From assembly GCF_011039275.1 (NCBI RefSeq), contig NZ_JAAKGB010000001.1:868001-932000 (forward strand): a DNA stretch of 64,000 nucleotides. The letters run 5' to 3'. A model generated the notes under the pieces. It searched no databases. It worked only from the letters and a program-made list of their open reading frames with translations, and was not told the origin of the DNA. This DNA is from Streptococcus hyointestinalis (GTDB lineage Bacteria; Bacillota; Bacilli; Lactobacillales; Streptococcaceae). Each line of letters opens with the position of its first letter. Position 1 is the first letter of the stretch. The translations under genes were made by a program, and so were the position numbers. Shown here in pieces: positions 32,452 through 41,778 of this stretch.

Positions 32452-33183
32452 ATGATTGCTATTCATTCACACATTGTTTTTGATGTTGATGATGGTCCAA
32501 AGACCCTAGAGGAGAGCTTAGCCCTTATTGGCGTGAGCTACCAACAAGGGGTGCGCACCATCATCTCGACCTCACATCGGCGCAAGGGCATGTTTGAAAC
32601 GCCTGAGCGCACCATTCATGAGCACTTCCGAGTGGTCAAGGAAGCGGCAGAAGAGCGCTATGAAGACCTCACCATTCTCTGTGGCGGTGAGCTCTTTTAC
32701 ACCGAGGACTTGCGCCAAAAGTTGGAAAAAGGAAAAGTGCCCACACTAAACGGTACTCGCTATGCGCTGATTGAGTTTAGTATGCTCACCCCATGGCGAG
32801 ACATCCACTCAGCCCTCACCAAGGTCTTGATGTTAGGCATCACCCCGGTGGTCGCCCACATTGAGCGCTACCATGCTCTTGAGTACAAGGCGGATCGGGT
32901 GCGGGAGTTGATTGACATGGGCTGTTACACTCAAATCAACAGTACCCATGTGCTCAAACCTAAGCTCTTTGGTGATAGCGAGAAGCTCTTTAAGAAGCGT
33001 GCTCGCTATTTTCTAAAGGAAGACTTAGTCCACTGCGTTGCCAGTGACATGCACAATCTGGATAAGCGCCCGCCTTACATGCAAGCAGCTTATGAAACTA
33101 TCTTTAAAGATTCTGGGCGCCATAAGGCGCATGCCTTATTCACGGGCAACCTTGAGAAAATCCTTAGTAACCAATTATTATAG
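32452..33183 (+). CDS. wzh: Capsular polysaccharide protein-tyrosine phosphatase Wzh (CpsB)
   Basis: A 243-residue manganese-dependent PHP-family tyrosine phosphatase that dephosphorylates the capsule tyrosine kinase. HSHIVFDVDDGPKTLEES carries the metal-binding HxH; later STSHRRKGMFETPE, VVAHIERYHAL and CVASDMHNLDKRPP hold the remaining ligands. The usual MIDIHSHI is MIAIHSHI here (GAT to GCT), ERYNALE is ERYHALE, and ILYGGEL is ILCGGEL. I chose ATG at 32452 over an upstream in-frame ATG because it gives the family N terminus and has AAAGGAACGG before it. Confidence 0.93.
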   Translation: MIAIHSHIVFDVDDGPKTLEESLALIGVSYQQGVRTIISTSHRRKGMFETPERTIHEHFRVVKEAAEERYEDLTILCGGELFYTEDLRQKLEKGKVPTLNGTRYALIEFSMLTPWRDIHSALTKVLMLGITPVVAHIERYHALEYKADRVRELIDMGCYTQINSTHVLKPKLFGDSEKLFKKRARYFLKEDLVHCVASDMHNLDKRPPYMQAAYETIFKDSGRHKAHALFTGNLEKILSNQLL

Positions 33184-33191
33184 GAGACCGT

Positions 33192-33878
33192 ATGAACGCT
33201 AAGGAAACTTCAACCATTGAAATTGATGTTATTGTCTTGCTTCAGAGCTTGTGGCAGAAAAAGTTCTTGATTCTTTTTGTGTCCTTGCTTGTCGCTGCAC
33301 TCGCCTTTTTAGGCTCAACTTTCCTCTTACAAAAGGAATATACTTCAGCGACACGGATTTATGTGGTCAATCGTACCGATAACAACATCACCAATCCAGA
33401 CCTGCAAGCTGGTAGCTACTTGGTCAATGACTACAAGGAAATCATCACCTCAGCGGATGTCATGAACCAAGTCATTTACAAGGAAAACTTGTCCTTGACA
33501 CCAAGCGAATTGTCTCAGAAAGTAGCGGTCACTATCCCAACGGATACCCGTGTCATTTCCATCTCTGTGGAAGATAGCAACGCCAAAGAAGCCGCTCGTC
33601 TAGCCAATGCCGTTCGTGAAGCGGCGACGACAAAGATTCAGGAAGTAACTAAGGTGGAGGATGTGACGACGCTTGAAGTCGCTAAGGTCTCAAATACCCC
33701 ATCCTCACCAAACACCAAGCGCCATACGCTTCTTGGCTTTTTAGTCGGTGCTTTCCTCTCTATGGCAGCTGTCATCCTAGCAGAAGTGCTCGATGACCTT
33801 GTCAAGTCAGCCGAAGATGTGGAAAACAGACTGGAGCTCACCCTCCTAGGCACTGTCCCTGCTATGAGTAAACTATAA
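33192..33878 (+). CDS. wzd: Capsule polysaccharide co-polymerase Wzd (CpsC)
   Basis: A 228-residue membrane adaptor of the tyrosine kinase and chain-length regulator. Wzz-type domain with TM1 at about 27-47 ([18 protein letters not shown]), an extracellular loop with [20 protein letters not shown], and TM2 at about 180-200 ([18 protein letters not shown]) preceded by the proline-rich segment [11 protein letters not shown] short cytosolic tail would activate Wze. It lies 8 nt after wzh. Confidence 0.93.
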   Translation: MNAKETSTIEIDVIVLLQSLWQKKFLILFVSLLVAALAFLGSTFLLQKEYTSATRIYVVNRTDNNITNPDLQAGSYLVNDYKEIITSADVMNQVIYKENLSLTPSELSQKVAVTIPTDTRVISISVEDSNAKEAARLANAVREAATTKIQEVTKVEDVTTLEVAKVSNTPSSPNTKRHTLLGFLVGAFLSMAAVILAEVLDDLVKSAEDVENRLELTLLGTVPAMSKL

Positions 33879-33891
33879 GGAGATACGATTG

Positions 33892-34611
33892 ATGACACGT
33901 TTGATGATTGCTTCTAAAAAGCACAGCTTATACGAGAAAGCCGAGGAGTATTACAACTCTATCCGTACCACTATCCGGTTTAGCGGTAGCGATATTAAGA
34001 GTATCGTGTTGACCTCTGTGCAACCCAACGAAGGCAAGACCACAACAGCAGTCAATCTTGCCATTTCCATGGCTAAGGTGGGCTTTAAGACCCTTTTGAT
34101 TGATGCGGATACCAGAAACTCTGTGCTGTCAGGAACTTTCCGAGCAGCGGGCAGTGTGGTGGGTTTGACCATCTATCTGTCTGGCAATGCCGAGTTGGCA
34201 GAAGCCATCTGTGAGCCCGATATCCCAAACCTCATGGTCATCCCGGCCGGGCAGGTGCCACCAAATCCTACTCACCTCTTACAAAATACCACTTTTACCC
34301 ACATGATGGAGATGACCAAGCAGTTGTTTGATTATGTGATTATCGATGCGCCACCGATTGGCTTGGTCGTGGATGCGGCTATTATCGCCAAGAGCTGTGA
34401 TGGTGCCATTATCGTGACCGAGTCTGGCGCCATTAAACGCCGCTTTGTCCTCAAAGCCAAGGAGCAGCTCGAACACAGCGGCACCCAGTTTTTAGGGGTC
34501 ATTCTCAACAAAGCTGCAAATAGTGTGGGCAGTTATGGTGGTTATGGTAACTATGGGGAGTATGGACAGCAAGAGAAGAAAACTCAGAAGAAATCTCGTA
34601 GGAAAAAGTAG
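33892..34611 (+). CDS. wze: Capsule autophosphorylating tyrosine kinase Wze (CpsD)
   Basis: A 239-residue bacterial tyrosine kinase. Walker A is [16 protein letters not shown], Walker A' [10 protein letters not shown], Walker [12 protein letters not shown]. The C-terminal tail [13 protein letters not shown] is the Tyr cluster that is phosphorylated and controls polymerisation together with Wzd and Wzh. Start taken at ATG 33892 after TAAGGAGA; the TTG one codon earlier is less likely. Confidence 0.93.
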   Translation: MTRLMIASKKHSLYEKAEEYYNSIRTTIRFSGSDIKSIVLTSVQPNEGKTTTAVNLAISMAKVGFKTLLIDADTRNSVLSGTFRAAGSVVGLTIYLSGNAELAEAICEPDIPNLMVIPAGQVPPNPTHLLQNTTFTHMMEMTKQLFDYVIIDAPPIGLVVDAAIIAKSCDGAIIVTESGAIKRRFVLKAKEQLEHSGTQFLGVILNKAANSVGSYGGYGNYGEYGQQEKKTQKKSRRKK

Positions 34612-34629
34612 TTTTAGTAAGGAAATGCG

Positions 34630-36012
34630 ATGCACAGTGAAACCTCTATCAAAAAGAGCCTTTACCTTATCGTAGATAGTTTAGCAATTGTTTTCACTTT
34701 TTTGATACTATCTCGTTTCTTTATCTATCCTTTCTTGCGCAATCCTAAATTTCTATTTGCCGTCGTTTTTTGTAGCGCCTTATATGCCGTATGGTTTGAT
34801 CACTACTCGGATGTTTTATCAAGAACTTACAGAGAAGAAATAAAGCCAGTCATTTTTTTTTCGGTAGAGCTACTTGTTATTAGTATTCTTATTATCTGTG
34901 CCGGTCGTTTTTTAGGAAATTTTGAAATTTTAAATTTAGGTGGACGGTATTTACTGAGTCAACTGATCTGGTCAACAGCTTTACTCCTTTTAGGCCGTTA
35001 TTTGGTTAAAGGCTTGACGAAAGAGCTTTTCATTGAAACGTCAAATGTTATCCTATTAACCAACTTTACGAATGAAGCAGAATTAGTGACCCAGCTTCAC
35101 CAAAATGGCTATCGTGTCTTAGCTTACTTTAGTCACCAAAATCCAGTGTCGACTTTTCTTGAAGTGCCTGTCTTACACGATTTTGAGCAGATACGTTATC
35201 TCTTATCGCACAATGAGGTGCAGGAAGTTTTTGTCACCAGTGACGCTTTTAGTGATTTCAACCGTGAACGTGATTACTTCAGTGCTCTCGTTATACCTGT
35301 GAGTCTCGCCTTTGATGAGAATGTAGAAGGTAATCTTTCTGCCTTGACTTTTCATAAAGTCGGAACGATTGCAGCACTCCCCTCCTCGCTCAATCCTATC
35401 CGCTACCGTAGTCTCTTTTTTAAGCGCTTGTGTGATATTTTTTTTAGCCTGATTGGGCTGGTGCTTACAGGGCTTGTCGCTATCATCCTCTATCCTATTG
35501 TACAAATGCAGTCTAAGGGTCCGCTTATCTTTAAGCAAAAGCGGGTGGGCAAGAATGGCAAGGTCTTTGAAATCTATAAGTTTCGCAGCATGTACTTGGA
35601 CGCTGAGGAACGCAAAAAAGAGCTGATGGCGCAAAATGAGCTGACCTCTGATTTGATGTTCAAGATGGACAATGACCCTCGTATCTTTCCCTTTGGGCAG
35701 AAAATGCGCAACTGGTCTCTGGATGAGCTGCCGCAGTTTATCCATGTTTTAAAGGGCGACATGTCACTTATCGGCACACGTCCGCCAACCTTGAATGAAT
35801 ACGAAAATTATGAGTTACATCACTTTAAGCGCTTAGCCATGAAACCAGGTATCACAGGCATGTGGCAGGTCAGTGGGCGCAGTAACATCACGGACTTTGA
35901 AGAAGTCGTTGCCCTTGATTTGTCCTACATCAAAAATTGGTCGGTCTGGCTCGACATCAAAATTTTTCTCAAAACCATCAAAGTCGTTTTAGTGAAAGAA
36001 GGGAGTAAGTAA
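34630..36012 (+). CDS. wchA: Undecaprenyl-phosphate glucose-1-phosphate transferase WchA (CpsE)
   Basis: A 460-residue polyprenol-phosphate hexose-1-phosphate transferase that starts the repeat unit on undecaprenyl phosphate. Four N-terminal TM helices fall in about 10-130, a central soluble region follows, then a membrane re-entrant helix near 262-290 and the catalytic domain: KQKRVGKNGKVFEIYKFRSM, the Asp/Arg-containing DELPQFIHVLKGDMSLIGTRPP, and MKPGITGMWQVSGRS. The first sugar is probably glucose, by homology to pneumococcal WchA. Confidence 0.92.
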   Translation: MHSETSIKKSLYLIVDSLAIVFTFLILSRFFIYPFLRNPKFLFAVVFCSALYAVWFDHYSDVLSRTYREEIKPVIFFSVELLVISILIICAGRFLGNFEILNLGGRYLLSQLIWSTALLLLGRYLVKGLTKELFIETSNVILLTNFTNEAELVTQLHQNGYRVLAYFSHQNPVSTFLEVPVLHDFEQIRYLLSHNEVQEVFVTSDAFSDFNRERDYFSALVIPVSLAFDENVEGNLSALTFHKVGTIAALPSSLNPIRYRSLFFKRLCDIFFSLIGLVLTGLVAIILYPIVQMQSKGPLIFKQKRVGKNGKVFEIYKFRSMYLDAEERKKELMAQNELTSDLMFKMDNDPRIFPFGQKMRNWSLDELPQFIHVLKGDMSLIGTRPPTLNEYENYELHHFKRLAMKPGITGMWQVSGRSNITDFEEVVALDLSYIKNWSVWLDIKIFLKTIKVVLVKEGSK

Positions 36013-37185
36013 ATGCCTCAATCGGTTTATATTGTAGGTTCTAAAGGCATACCTGCTAAGTATGGAGGTTTTGAAACCTTTGTGGAAAAGTTGACGGAAC
36101 ACCAAAAAGACACATCTATCCACTACTATGTGGCTTGCGTGCGTGAAAACTCAGCTAAGTCTCATATCACAGCAGATGTCTTTGAGCATAACGGTGCGAC
36201 TTGTTTCAACGTTGATGTGCCTAAGATTGGTCCAGCAAGAGCCATTGCCTATGATATTAAAGCCTTGAATCGTGCCATTGCTATGGCAATTGAGAATCAG
36301 GATGAGGCGCCGATTTTTTACGTGCTTGCTTGTCGGATTGGTCCTTTTATCAAAGGCATTAAGAAAAGAATCAAATCTATTAACGGCACCCTCTTGGTCA
36401 ATCCAGACGGTCACGAGTGGTTGCGTGACAAGTGGTCAGCGCCTGTGCGTCGCTACTGGAAAATTTCTGAGCAGCTGATGGTTAAGCACGCTGACCTTTT
36501 GGTCTGTGATAGTAAGAACATCGAAAATTACATCCAGACTGACTACAAGAAGTATCGTCCACAGACGACCTATATTGCTTACGGCACGGACTTATCTAAA
36601 TCCTCTTTGACACAAGAGTCTGACAAGGTGCGTCAGTGGTTCACCGACAAAGAGGTCACTGAAGGCAACTATTATCTTGTCGTTGGGCGTTTTGTACCAG
36701 AGAATAACTACGAAGCCATGCTCAAGGGCTTTATGGCGTCAAACTCTCAGAAGGATTTTGTCTTGATTACCACTGTCGAGCACAGTGCTTTTTATGACAA
36801 GCTGCGTAGAGAAACAGGCTTTTACAAGGACCCACGTGTCAAGTTTGTGGGGACGGTCTACGACCAAGACTTGCTCAAGTACATTCGTGAGCAGGCTTTT
36901 GCTTATTTTCATGGGCATGAGGTGGGAGGCACTAACCCCTCACTTTTAGAAGCGCTAGCGTCTACGCCTTTAAACTTACTTTTGGATGTTGGTTTTAACC
37001 GTGAGGTGGGTGAAGAGGGCGCCCTCTATTGGGCAAAAGATAAACTCACACAAACCATAGAGCAGGCAGAAGAGCTGTCAGAAGAAACGCTAGCAACGAT
37101 GAAAGATAAAGCTTATCAACGTGTAGCAGACGCCTACAATTGGGGCACGATCGTTGCGGCCTATGAAGACTTGTTTAGGAAATAA
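36013..37185 (+). CDS. wchF: Rhamnosyltransferase WchF (Cps2T-like)
   Basis: A 390-residue cytosolic glycosyltransferase of the family that adds beta-1,4-linked rhamnose to lipid-linked glucose. DUF1972-type N terminus VYIVGSKGIPAKYGGFETFVE, then YVLACRIGPFI, VNPDGHEWLRDKW, LLVCDSKNIENYI, VVGRFVPENNYEA, FVGTVYDQDLLKYI and HGHEVGGTNPSLLEALAS. It starts at the base after the wchA stop. Together with WchA it suggests a Rha-Glc reducing end. Confidence 0.9.
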   Translation: MPQSVYIVGSKGIPAKYGGFETFVEKLTEHQKDTSIHYYVACVRENSAKSHITADVFEHNGATCFNVDVPKIGPARAIAYDIKALNRAIAMAIENQDEAPIFYVLACRIGPFIKGIKKRIKSINGTLLVNPDGHEWLRDKWSAPVRRYWKISEQLMVKHADLLVCDSKNIENYIQTDYKKYRPQTTYIAYGTDLSKSSLTQESDKVRQWFTDKEVTEGNYYLVVGRFVPENNYEAMLKGFMASNSQKDFVLITTVEHSAFYDKLRRETGFYKDPRVKFVGTVYDQDLLKYIREQAFAYFHGHEVGGTNPSLLEALASTPLNLLLDVGFNREVGEEGALYWAKDKLTQTIEQAEELSEETLATMKDKAYQRVADAYNWGTIVAAYEDLFRK

Positions 37186-37186
37186 T

Positions 37187-38479
37187 ATGAAAATTTTACA
37201 CTATACAATTGGTTTTGCGCCTGAACGAACAGGCGGTTTAGTGACTTATGCAAAAGATTTGATGTTGGAGCAGATTCATCAAAATCATGAAGTATTTACT
37301 CTATATCCAACAACAATAAGTTCACTTAATAAAAAGGTAAAAATACAGAAAGGGGAAGATAGAGAAGGTATTAAAACTTACCACCTTATTAATAGCCTTC
37401 CCTTACCTTTTATTAGAGGCATAAGACAACCGTCAGATTTTATGGTAAAAACTGATGAAATTGTTTATAAAGTATTTTTGAAAGATTTAAGCCCGGATGT
37501 GGTACATGTTCATTCCCTAATGGGACTACATACAGAATTTTTTAAGATGGCAAGACAACTTGGAATTCAGGTTGTATTTACTAGCCATGATTACTTTGGG
37601 TTGTCGCCTGTCCCGGAATTTTATTTTTGGGGTCATTCTTATGATATGGAAAATACAAATGAAACTTGGAATATTATGTCCAGCCTTGCTCTGCCAACTA
37701 AGTCTCTTCGTCTTTTTCAACTACCTTTTTTTCCTCTTATAAGAAATTTCAAAAATAAAATTTCAAGATTAAGAAATCAAGATCATAGTCACAATGATAA
37801 GCAGCTAGATTTTGGAGAAAAGCTAGTAAATGTAAATTATAACGAATTACGTACCTATTATCCATCTATATTTAAAATGATAGATAGTTTTCATTTTAAT
37901 AGTCCTATAGCTCAACAGGTATATAAGAACACTTTATGTTTTTCTCCCAATGGTAAGGTTGTAAGTATCACACATGCTGGTGTTAAGCAACATAACTTAA
38001 GTCAAAATACATCTGCTAAGTTAAGGGTGGCTTACATTGGTCCAGATAAAGATTTTAAAGGTTTTTTTGATTTTATCACTTTTGCAGAGAATTGTACGGA
38101 CGATAAATTGGAGTTTCATACTTACGGCTATCCACCAAGAGATGAATTGTCCGATAAAATCCAACAACATGGTCGTTTTAGTTATATGCAAGTTGATGAT
38201 GTTTATAAAAATATAGATGCTATCGTGGTGCCAAGTAAATGGAAAGAAACCTTTGGTTTTATTGTAATAGAGGCCCTATCTTATGGTAAAATGGTATTTA
38301 CTAGTGAAACGGTAGGATCTAAAGATTTGTTGCCTAAAAATCAAGTTTTTACAGATTTATCAGAAATTTCGATGTTATTAAAAGATATTGATTTTTCGCA
38401 AACTAAAGTAAATGTGAAAAAAATAGATGAACATACTAAAGAAATGATTGAGTTTTATACAGAAGTAGTTAAAGGATAA
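37187..38479 (+). CDS. Glycosyltransferase family 4, capsule-specific
   Basis: A 430-residue GT-B enzyme with the GT4 N terminus ILHYTIGFAPERTGGLVTYAKDL, DVVHVHSLMGLH and VVFTSHDYFG, and the C-terminal donor-site Glu motif VVPSKWKETFGFIVIEALSYGK. From here to Wzx the DNA is clearly more AT-rich than the flanks, as expected of a horizontally exchanged serotype cassette. Donor and acceptor sugars cannot be told. ATG at 37187 lies 1 nt after the wchF stop; an earlier in-frame start would overlap wchF. Confidence 0.85.
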   Translation: MKILHYTIGFAPERTGGLVTYAKDLMLEQIHQNHEVFTLYPTTISSLNKKVKIQKGEDREGIKTYHLINSLPLPFIRGIRQPSDFMVKTDEIVYKVFLKDLSPDVVHVHSLMGLHTEFFKMARQLGIQVVFTSHDYFGLSPVPEFYFWGHSYDMENTNETWNIMSSLALPTKSLRLFQLPFFPLIRNFKNKISRLRNQDHSHNDKQLDFGEKLVNVNYNELRTYYPSIFKMIDSFHFNSPIAQQVYKNTLCFSPNGKVVSITHAGVKQHNLSQNTSAKLRVAYIGPDKDFKGFFDFITFAENCTDDKLEFHTYGYPPRDELSDKIQQHGRFSYMQVDDVYKNIDAIVVPSKWKETFGFIVIEALSYGKMVFTSETVGSKDLLPKNQVFTDLSEISMLLKDIDFSQTKVNVKKIDEHTKEMIEFYTEVVKG

Positions 38480-38571
38480 GTGAATTAAAGTTGTTAAATA
38501 TTATAACTTATCAAAGGAATATTTGAAAAAATTATAGGTATAGATGATCGAAAATGTAGAGGGATAGAAAT

Positions 38572-39564
38572 TTGAAACCAATTGATTTTGTTGTAACTTG
38601 GGTAAATGGAAACGATCCAAAGTGGCGAAAATCTAAAAATAAGTATCAAGGTAAATCTGAAGATTTATTAAATACAGAGGATCGTTATAGAGACTGGGAT
38701 TTTTTGAGATATTGGTTTAGGGCCGTAGAAAAGAACACGCCATGGGTCAATAAAATATTTTTTATTACAGAAGGTCATCTTCCAGCATGGTTAGATGTGG
38801 ATAATAAAAAATTAAGAGTTGTTAAACATAGTGATTATATTCCAAATGAATATTTGCCTACTTTCAGTTCAAATGTTATTGAATTGAACTTAGTAAATAT
38901 TACAGAATTATCTGCTAATTTTGTCTTATTCAGCGATGACATGTTTATACATAGTCCTATTTCTCCTAGTTATTTTTTTGAAAATGATACTCCTAAAGAT
39001 ACAGGGGTATTTAGTCCACTTGTACCAACAAGAGGAGGAATTGCATCAACCTTTTTAAATAATATTGAAGTTATTAATGATTACTTCAGTATGAGACAAG
39101 TCTTGAAAAGTGAGTTTTCTAAAATATTTAACTTAAAATATGGAAAGTACAATATTACGAATATATGTGTACTGCCATGGAATAAGATTTTGGGTTTTTA
39201 TGATACACACATCCCCGTTTCATACAATAAGTCTAGCTTTGAAACAATTTGGTCTTGCGAGGCTACCATCTTAAAGGAGACCTCAAGTCCTAAATTTAGA
39301 ACAAAAGATGATGTGAATCCTTGGTTGGTAAGATATTGGCAAATATGTTCAGGTAACTTTGTTCCTAAAAATATACATAAGGACAAGTACTACAATATTT
39401 CTGACGAATTACCATCTATTTTAGAGGATATAAGGCTTTCTAAGCATAATTTAATATGCTTGAATGACGGGGACAATTTGACTTCATTTGAAGAAAAAAA
39501 ACATCTATTGTTAGAGGCCTTAGAGAGCAAGTTTGGTAAGAAGAGTACGTTTGAAACATGGTGA
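38572..39564 (+). CDS. Stealth-family sugar-phosphate transferase, capsule-specific
   Basis: A 330-residue enzyme of the Stealth group, which joins sugars through phosphodiester bonds by transferring hexose-1-phosphate. CR1 is PIDFVVTWVNGNDPKWRKSK; CR2 includes RYRDWDFLRYWFRAVE, VNKIFFITEGHLPAWL and FVLFSDDMFIHSPI; a conserved-region-3-like segment (NKILGFYDTHIP) follows. The capsule therefore probably contains a phosphodiester-linked sugar. The start is TTG with GAGGGATAG upstream. A 92-nt AT-rich gap precedes it. Confidence 0.85.
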   Translation: MKPIDFVVTWVNGNDPKWRKSKNKYQGKSEDLLNTEDRYRDWDFLRYWFRAVEKNTPWVNKIFFITEGHLPAWLDVDNKKLRVVKHSDYIPNEYLPTFSSNVIELNLVNITELSANFVLFSDDMFIHSPISPSYFFENDTPKDTGVFSPLVPTRGGIASTFLNNIEVINDYFSMRQVLKSEFSKIFNLKYGKYNITNICVLPWNKILGFYDTHIPVSYNKSSFETIWSCEATILKETSSPKFRTKDDVNPWLVRYWQICSGNFVPKNIHKDKYYNISDELPSILEDIRLSKHNLICLNDGDNLTSFEEKKHLLLEALESKFGKKSTFETW

Positions 39565-39571
39565 TTATATT

Positions 39572-40519
39572 ATGACAAAACAAATAAAAATATCAATTGT
39601 CATGGCTACCTATAATGGCGAACAGTTTTTAATAGAGCAGCTAGATAGTCTATTTCAGCAAACCATCTTGCCAGATGAACTGATTATCTTAGATGATTGC
39701 TCTTTAGACAGCAAACGAAATATTTTAGATACCTATTCTGCTTATCCTAAAGAGATTAAGATAAAAAAGGTCTATCGCAAGAAACATGTGGGATATATTC
39801 GGAATTTTCTTGATGGTATTAAACAAGCTACGGGTGAGATAGTTTTTCTTTGTGACCAAGACGATATCTGGAAAGAAGATAAGATTGAACGTTGTTTAGC
39901 GTTCTTTAAAGATTATTCTGATTGTGTAGTTCTCCATACAAATACTGCTAAGATAGATGTTCATGGCGATATTATAGAAAAAAATCTACAAAAGTATGAT
40001 ATGTTTAGTCGTAGACTAACGTTAGAAGAACTAGTTACTAAAGTCAATTATCCAGGGATGTCTATGTGTTTTAGACGTGAAGCAGTTGAAGAATATTTAA
40101 GTCGTTTTATTGAACAAGGGATTGTTTTCCCAACCCATGATTGGGTGATTGCTTACATTGGATGTCTTTTAGATGGTTTCTATACATCAAATCAAGTTTT
40201 GACTTATAGCCGTTATACAGGTCACCATGTTGCTCTTACTCAAGAAAAAAAGCGTATATCAACTGTCAGCCGACGTGTCAAAGGGATTGCTATTTATCGT
40301 GAGAAATATCAATTTGTTTCAGATGTACAGAATAAAAATATTCTTCATAAAACATTAAATGCTGAACGTTTTTTACAAGTGTCCAACAATCGAGAGAATT
40401 ACTTGACTAATCATAGTCTAGCGGATTGGTTTAAAAATATACGTAATATAACCTACTACCCATCTAAAAAGACCTATTTGGCAGATGGGCTACTTCTTTT
40501 AAGGGGAAGAAAGTCCTGA
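39572..40519 (+). CDS. Glycosyltransferase family 2, probable rhamnosyltransferase type
   Basis: A 315-residue GT-A enzyme: KISIVMATYNGEQFLIEQLDSL, then DDCSLD and the metal-binding IVFLCDQDDIWKEDKI, with FPTHDWVIAYIG further on. The DQDDIW form is typical of RgpB-like rhamnosyltransferases, but donor identity is only a guess. An ATG at 39572 is preferred over an upstream in-frame start inside the previous gene. Its TGA overlaps the probable start of the next gene. Confidence 0.82.
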   Translation: MTKQIKISIVMATYNGEQFLIEQLDSLFQQTILPDELIILDDCSLDSKRNILDTYSAYPKEIKIKKVYRKKHVGYIRNFLDGIKQATGEIVFLCDQDDIWKEDKIERCLAFFKDYSDCVVLHTNTAKIDVHGDIIEKNLQKYDMFSRRLTLEELVTKVNYPGMSMCFRREAVEEYLSRFIEQGIVFPTHDWVIAYIGCLLDGFYTSNQVLTYSRYTGHHVALTQEKKRISTVSRRVKGIAIYREKYQFVSDVQNKNILHKTLNAERFLQVSNNRENYLTNHSLADWFKNIRNITYYPSKKTYLADGLLLLRGRKS

Positions 40520-41778
40520 AATTAAGATACGATTACTTTAGCAATCGCTTTATGGTTGAAATGCTTTTTGTCTTTTCTATTCTGATGCTGATGTCAAAAA
40601 AAATGATGGATGAATTACATATTATTTTTGGCAACAAGTCTATTGTATCTTCTACGGTATTATATATTTTTATCATCGTATTATTTCTCTGGCTAGTATT
40701 GATTCGTTTTATCAACCAGCAATCCGTCAACGGGAATTGTGCGTTTATTCTCTTTTTATTCCTTTTAGGGGTATTGATTAGTGTAGCTTTTTCACCTAGC
40801 GGACTCAGTTTATTGATTGAACTTAGGAACCTTCTGTTTGCCTATGTAGGAGTTCTCTTGCTGTGTGTAGTTAACATGCTGGGTATGAGGTTAAAGTACA
40901 AAAAGGAAGCAAGAGTCCTAATTATTATCTTTACTTTATGCCAATCGCTTCTAGGAATTTATCAGCATGTGGCAAGAAGTCCGATTGTTCCTGTTGTGGA
41001 TAGTACAGGAAAATCTATTGTAAATACAATTTATTATCTTAATGGTATAAGTTCTAAAAATCCTTATTTCCTAGATTTAGGTGCTGAGGTACGAGCATTT
41101 GGGATGACAGATTCCGGTCTGACATTAGGTCTATTTGCTTTTTTAGGGATACTATTGGTTAGTCAGCTGAAACATAAATTTCTTTCATACCTTTTAACAT
41201 CTATTTACTTACTTTCTATCTATTATTCAGTTACACGTGTAGTCTGGTTGATTGTTATACTTTATTTTATTACTCTATTTCTTGCTAGGTTAGAATTGAC
41301 ACGATTACTTCCGTTTATGAAAACATGTTGGTTTACTGTTGGTATTACTTTACAAGGTTTACTATTATTTTCAGCAGGGACGGTATATATTATTAGTATT
41401 TTTTCTGAATTTGACACCTTACTGTCTCGATTCGAAGGCTTAGTTTACTTTATGAAAAATCTAAGTTTTAATCCGATAACGATTATATTTGGTCAAAATT
41501 TTAGTAGTCGATTAGTATATTTTAATCAAGTGACTCGCTATAGTTTAGATAATGAAGTGTTTAAAATTTTTGCAGATATAGGTTTATTAGGTGTTGGTAT
41601 TATTTTTGCCTTGTATAAAAAGATGCTAGGTTATTTTAATGGACGTTATCTTTTATTTCTTTCTATGTTTACTATGTTTGGGATTGGAAATGTAGTTAAT
41701 TATTTTTATATTCCTCTACTTGTTCTAAGTGTGATGCTGCTAGATACGAATAAAAGTGAGGTGTACGATGTTAATTAG
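40516..41778 (+). CDS. wzy: Capsule repeat-unit polymerase Wzy (O-antigen ligase/polymerase-like)
   Basis: A hydrophobic protein of about 420 residues with roughly ten TM helices and little sequence signature, as is usual for Wzy; called from topology and its place between glycosyltransferases and the flippase. The first in-frame ATG is 40552, but the frame opens at CTG 40516 (LKLRYDYFSNRF), which overlaps the previous TGA as CTGA and follows AAGGGGAAG. I infer the native form was ATGA, so this is another ATG to CTG start. Confidence 0.78.
   Translation: MKLRYDYFSNRFMVEMLFVFSILMLMSKKMMDELHIIFGNKSIVSSTVLYIFIIVLFLWLVLIRFINQQSVNGNCAFILFLFLLGVLISVAFSPSGLSLLIELRNLLFAYVGVLLLCVVNMLGMRLKYKKEARVLIIIFTLCQSLLGIYQHVARSPIVPVVDSTGKSIVNTIYYLNGISSKNPYFLDLGAEVRAFGMTDSGLTLGLFAFLGILLVSQLKHKFLSYLLTSIYLLSIYYSVTRVVWLIVILYFITLFLARLELTRLLPFMKTCWFTVGITLQGLLLFSAGTVYIISIFSEFDTLLSRFEGLVYFMKNLSFNPITIIFGQNFSSRLVYFNQVTRYSLDNEVFKIFADIGLLGVGIIFALYKKMLGYFNGRYLLFLSMFTMFGIGNVVNYFYIPLLVLSVMLLDTNKSEVYDVN

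Noticed and set aside
35203..35745. 180-residue minus-strand ORF inside wchA
   Set aside because: Antisense to the conserved catalytic domain of WchA; no supporting signals.
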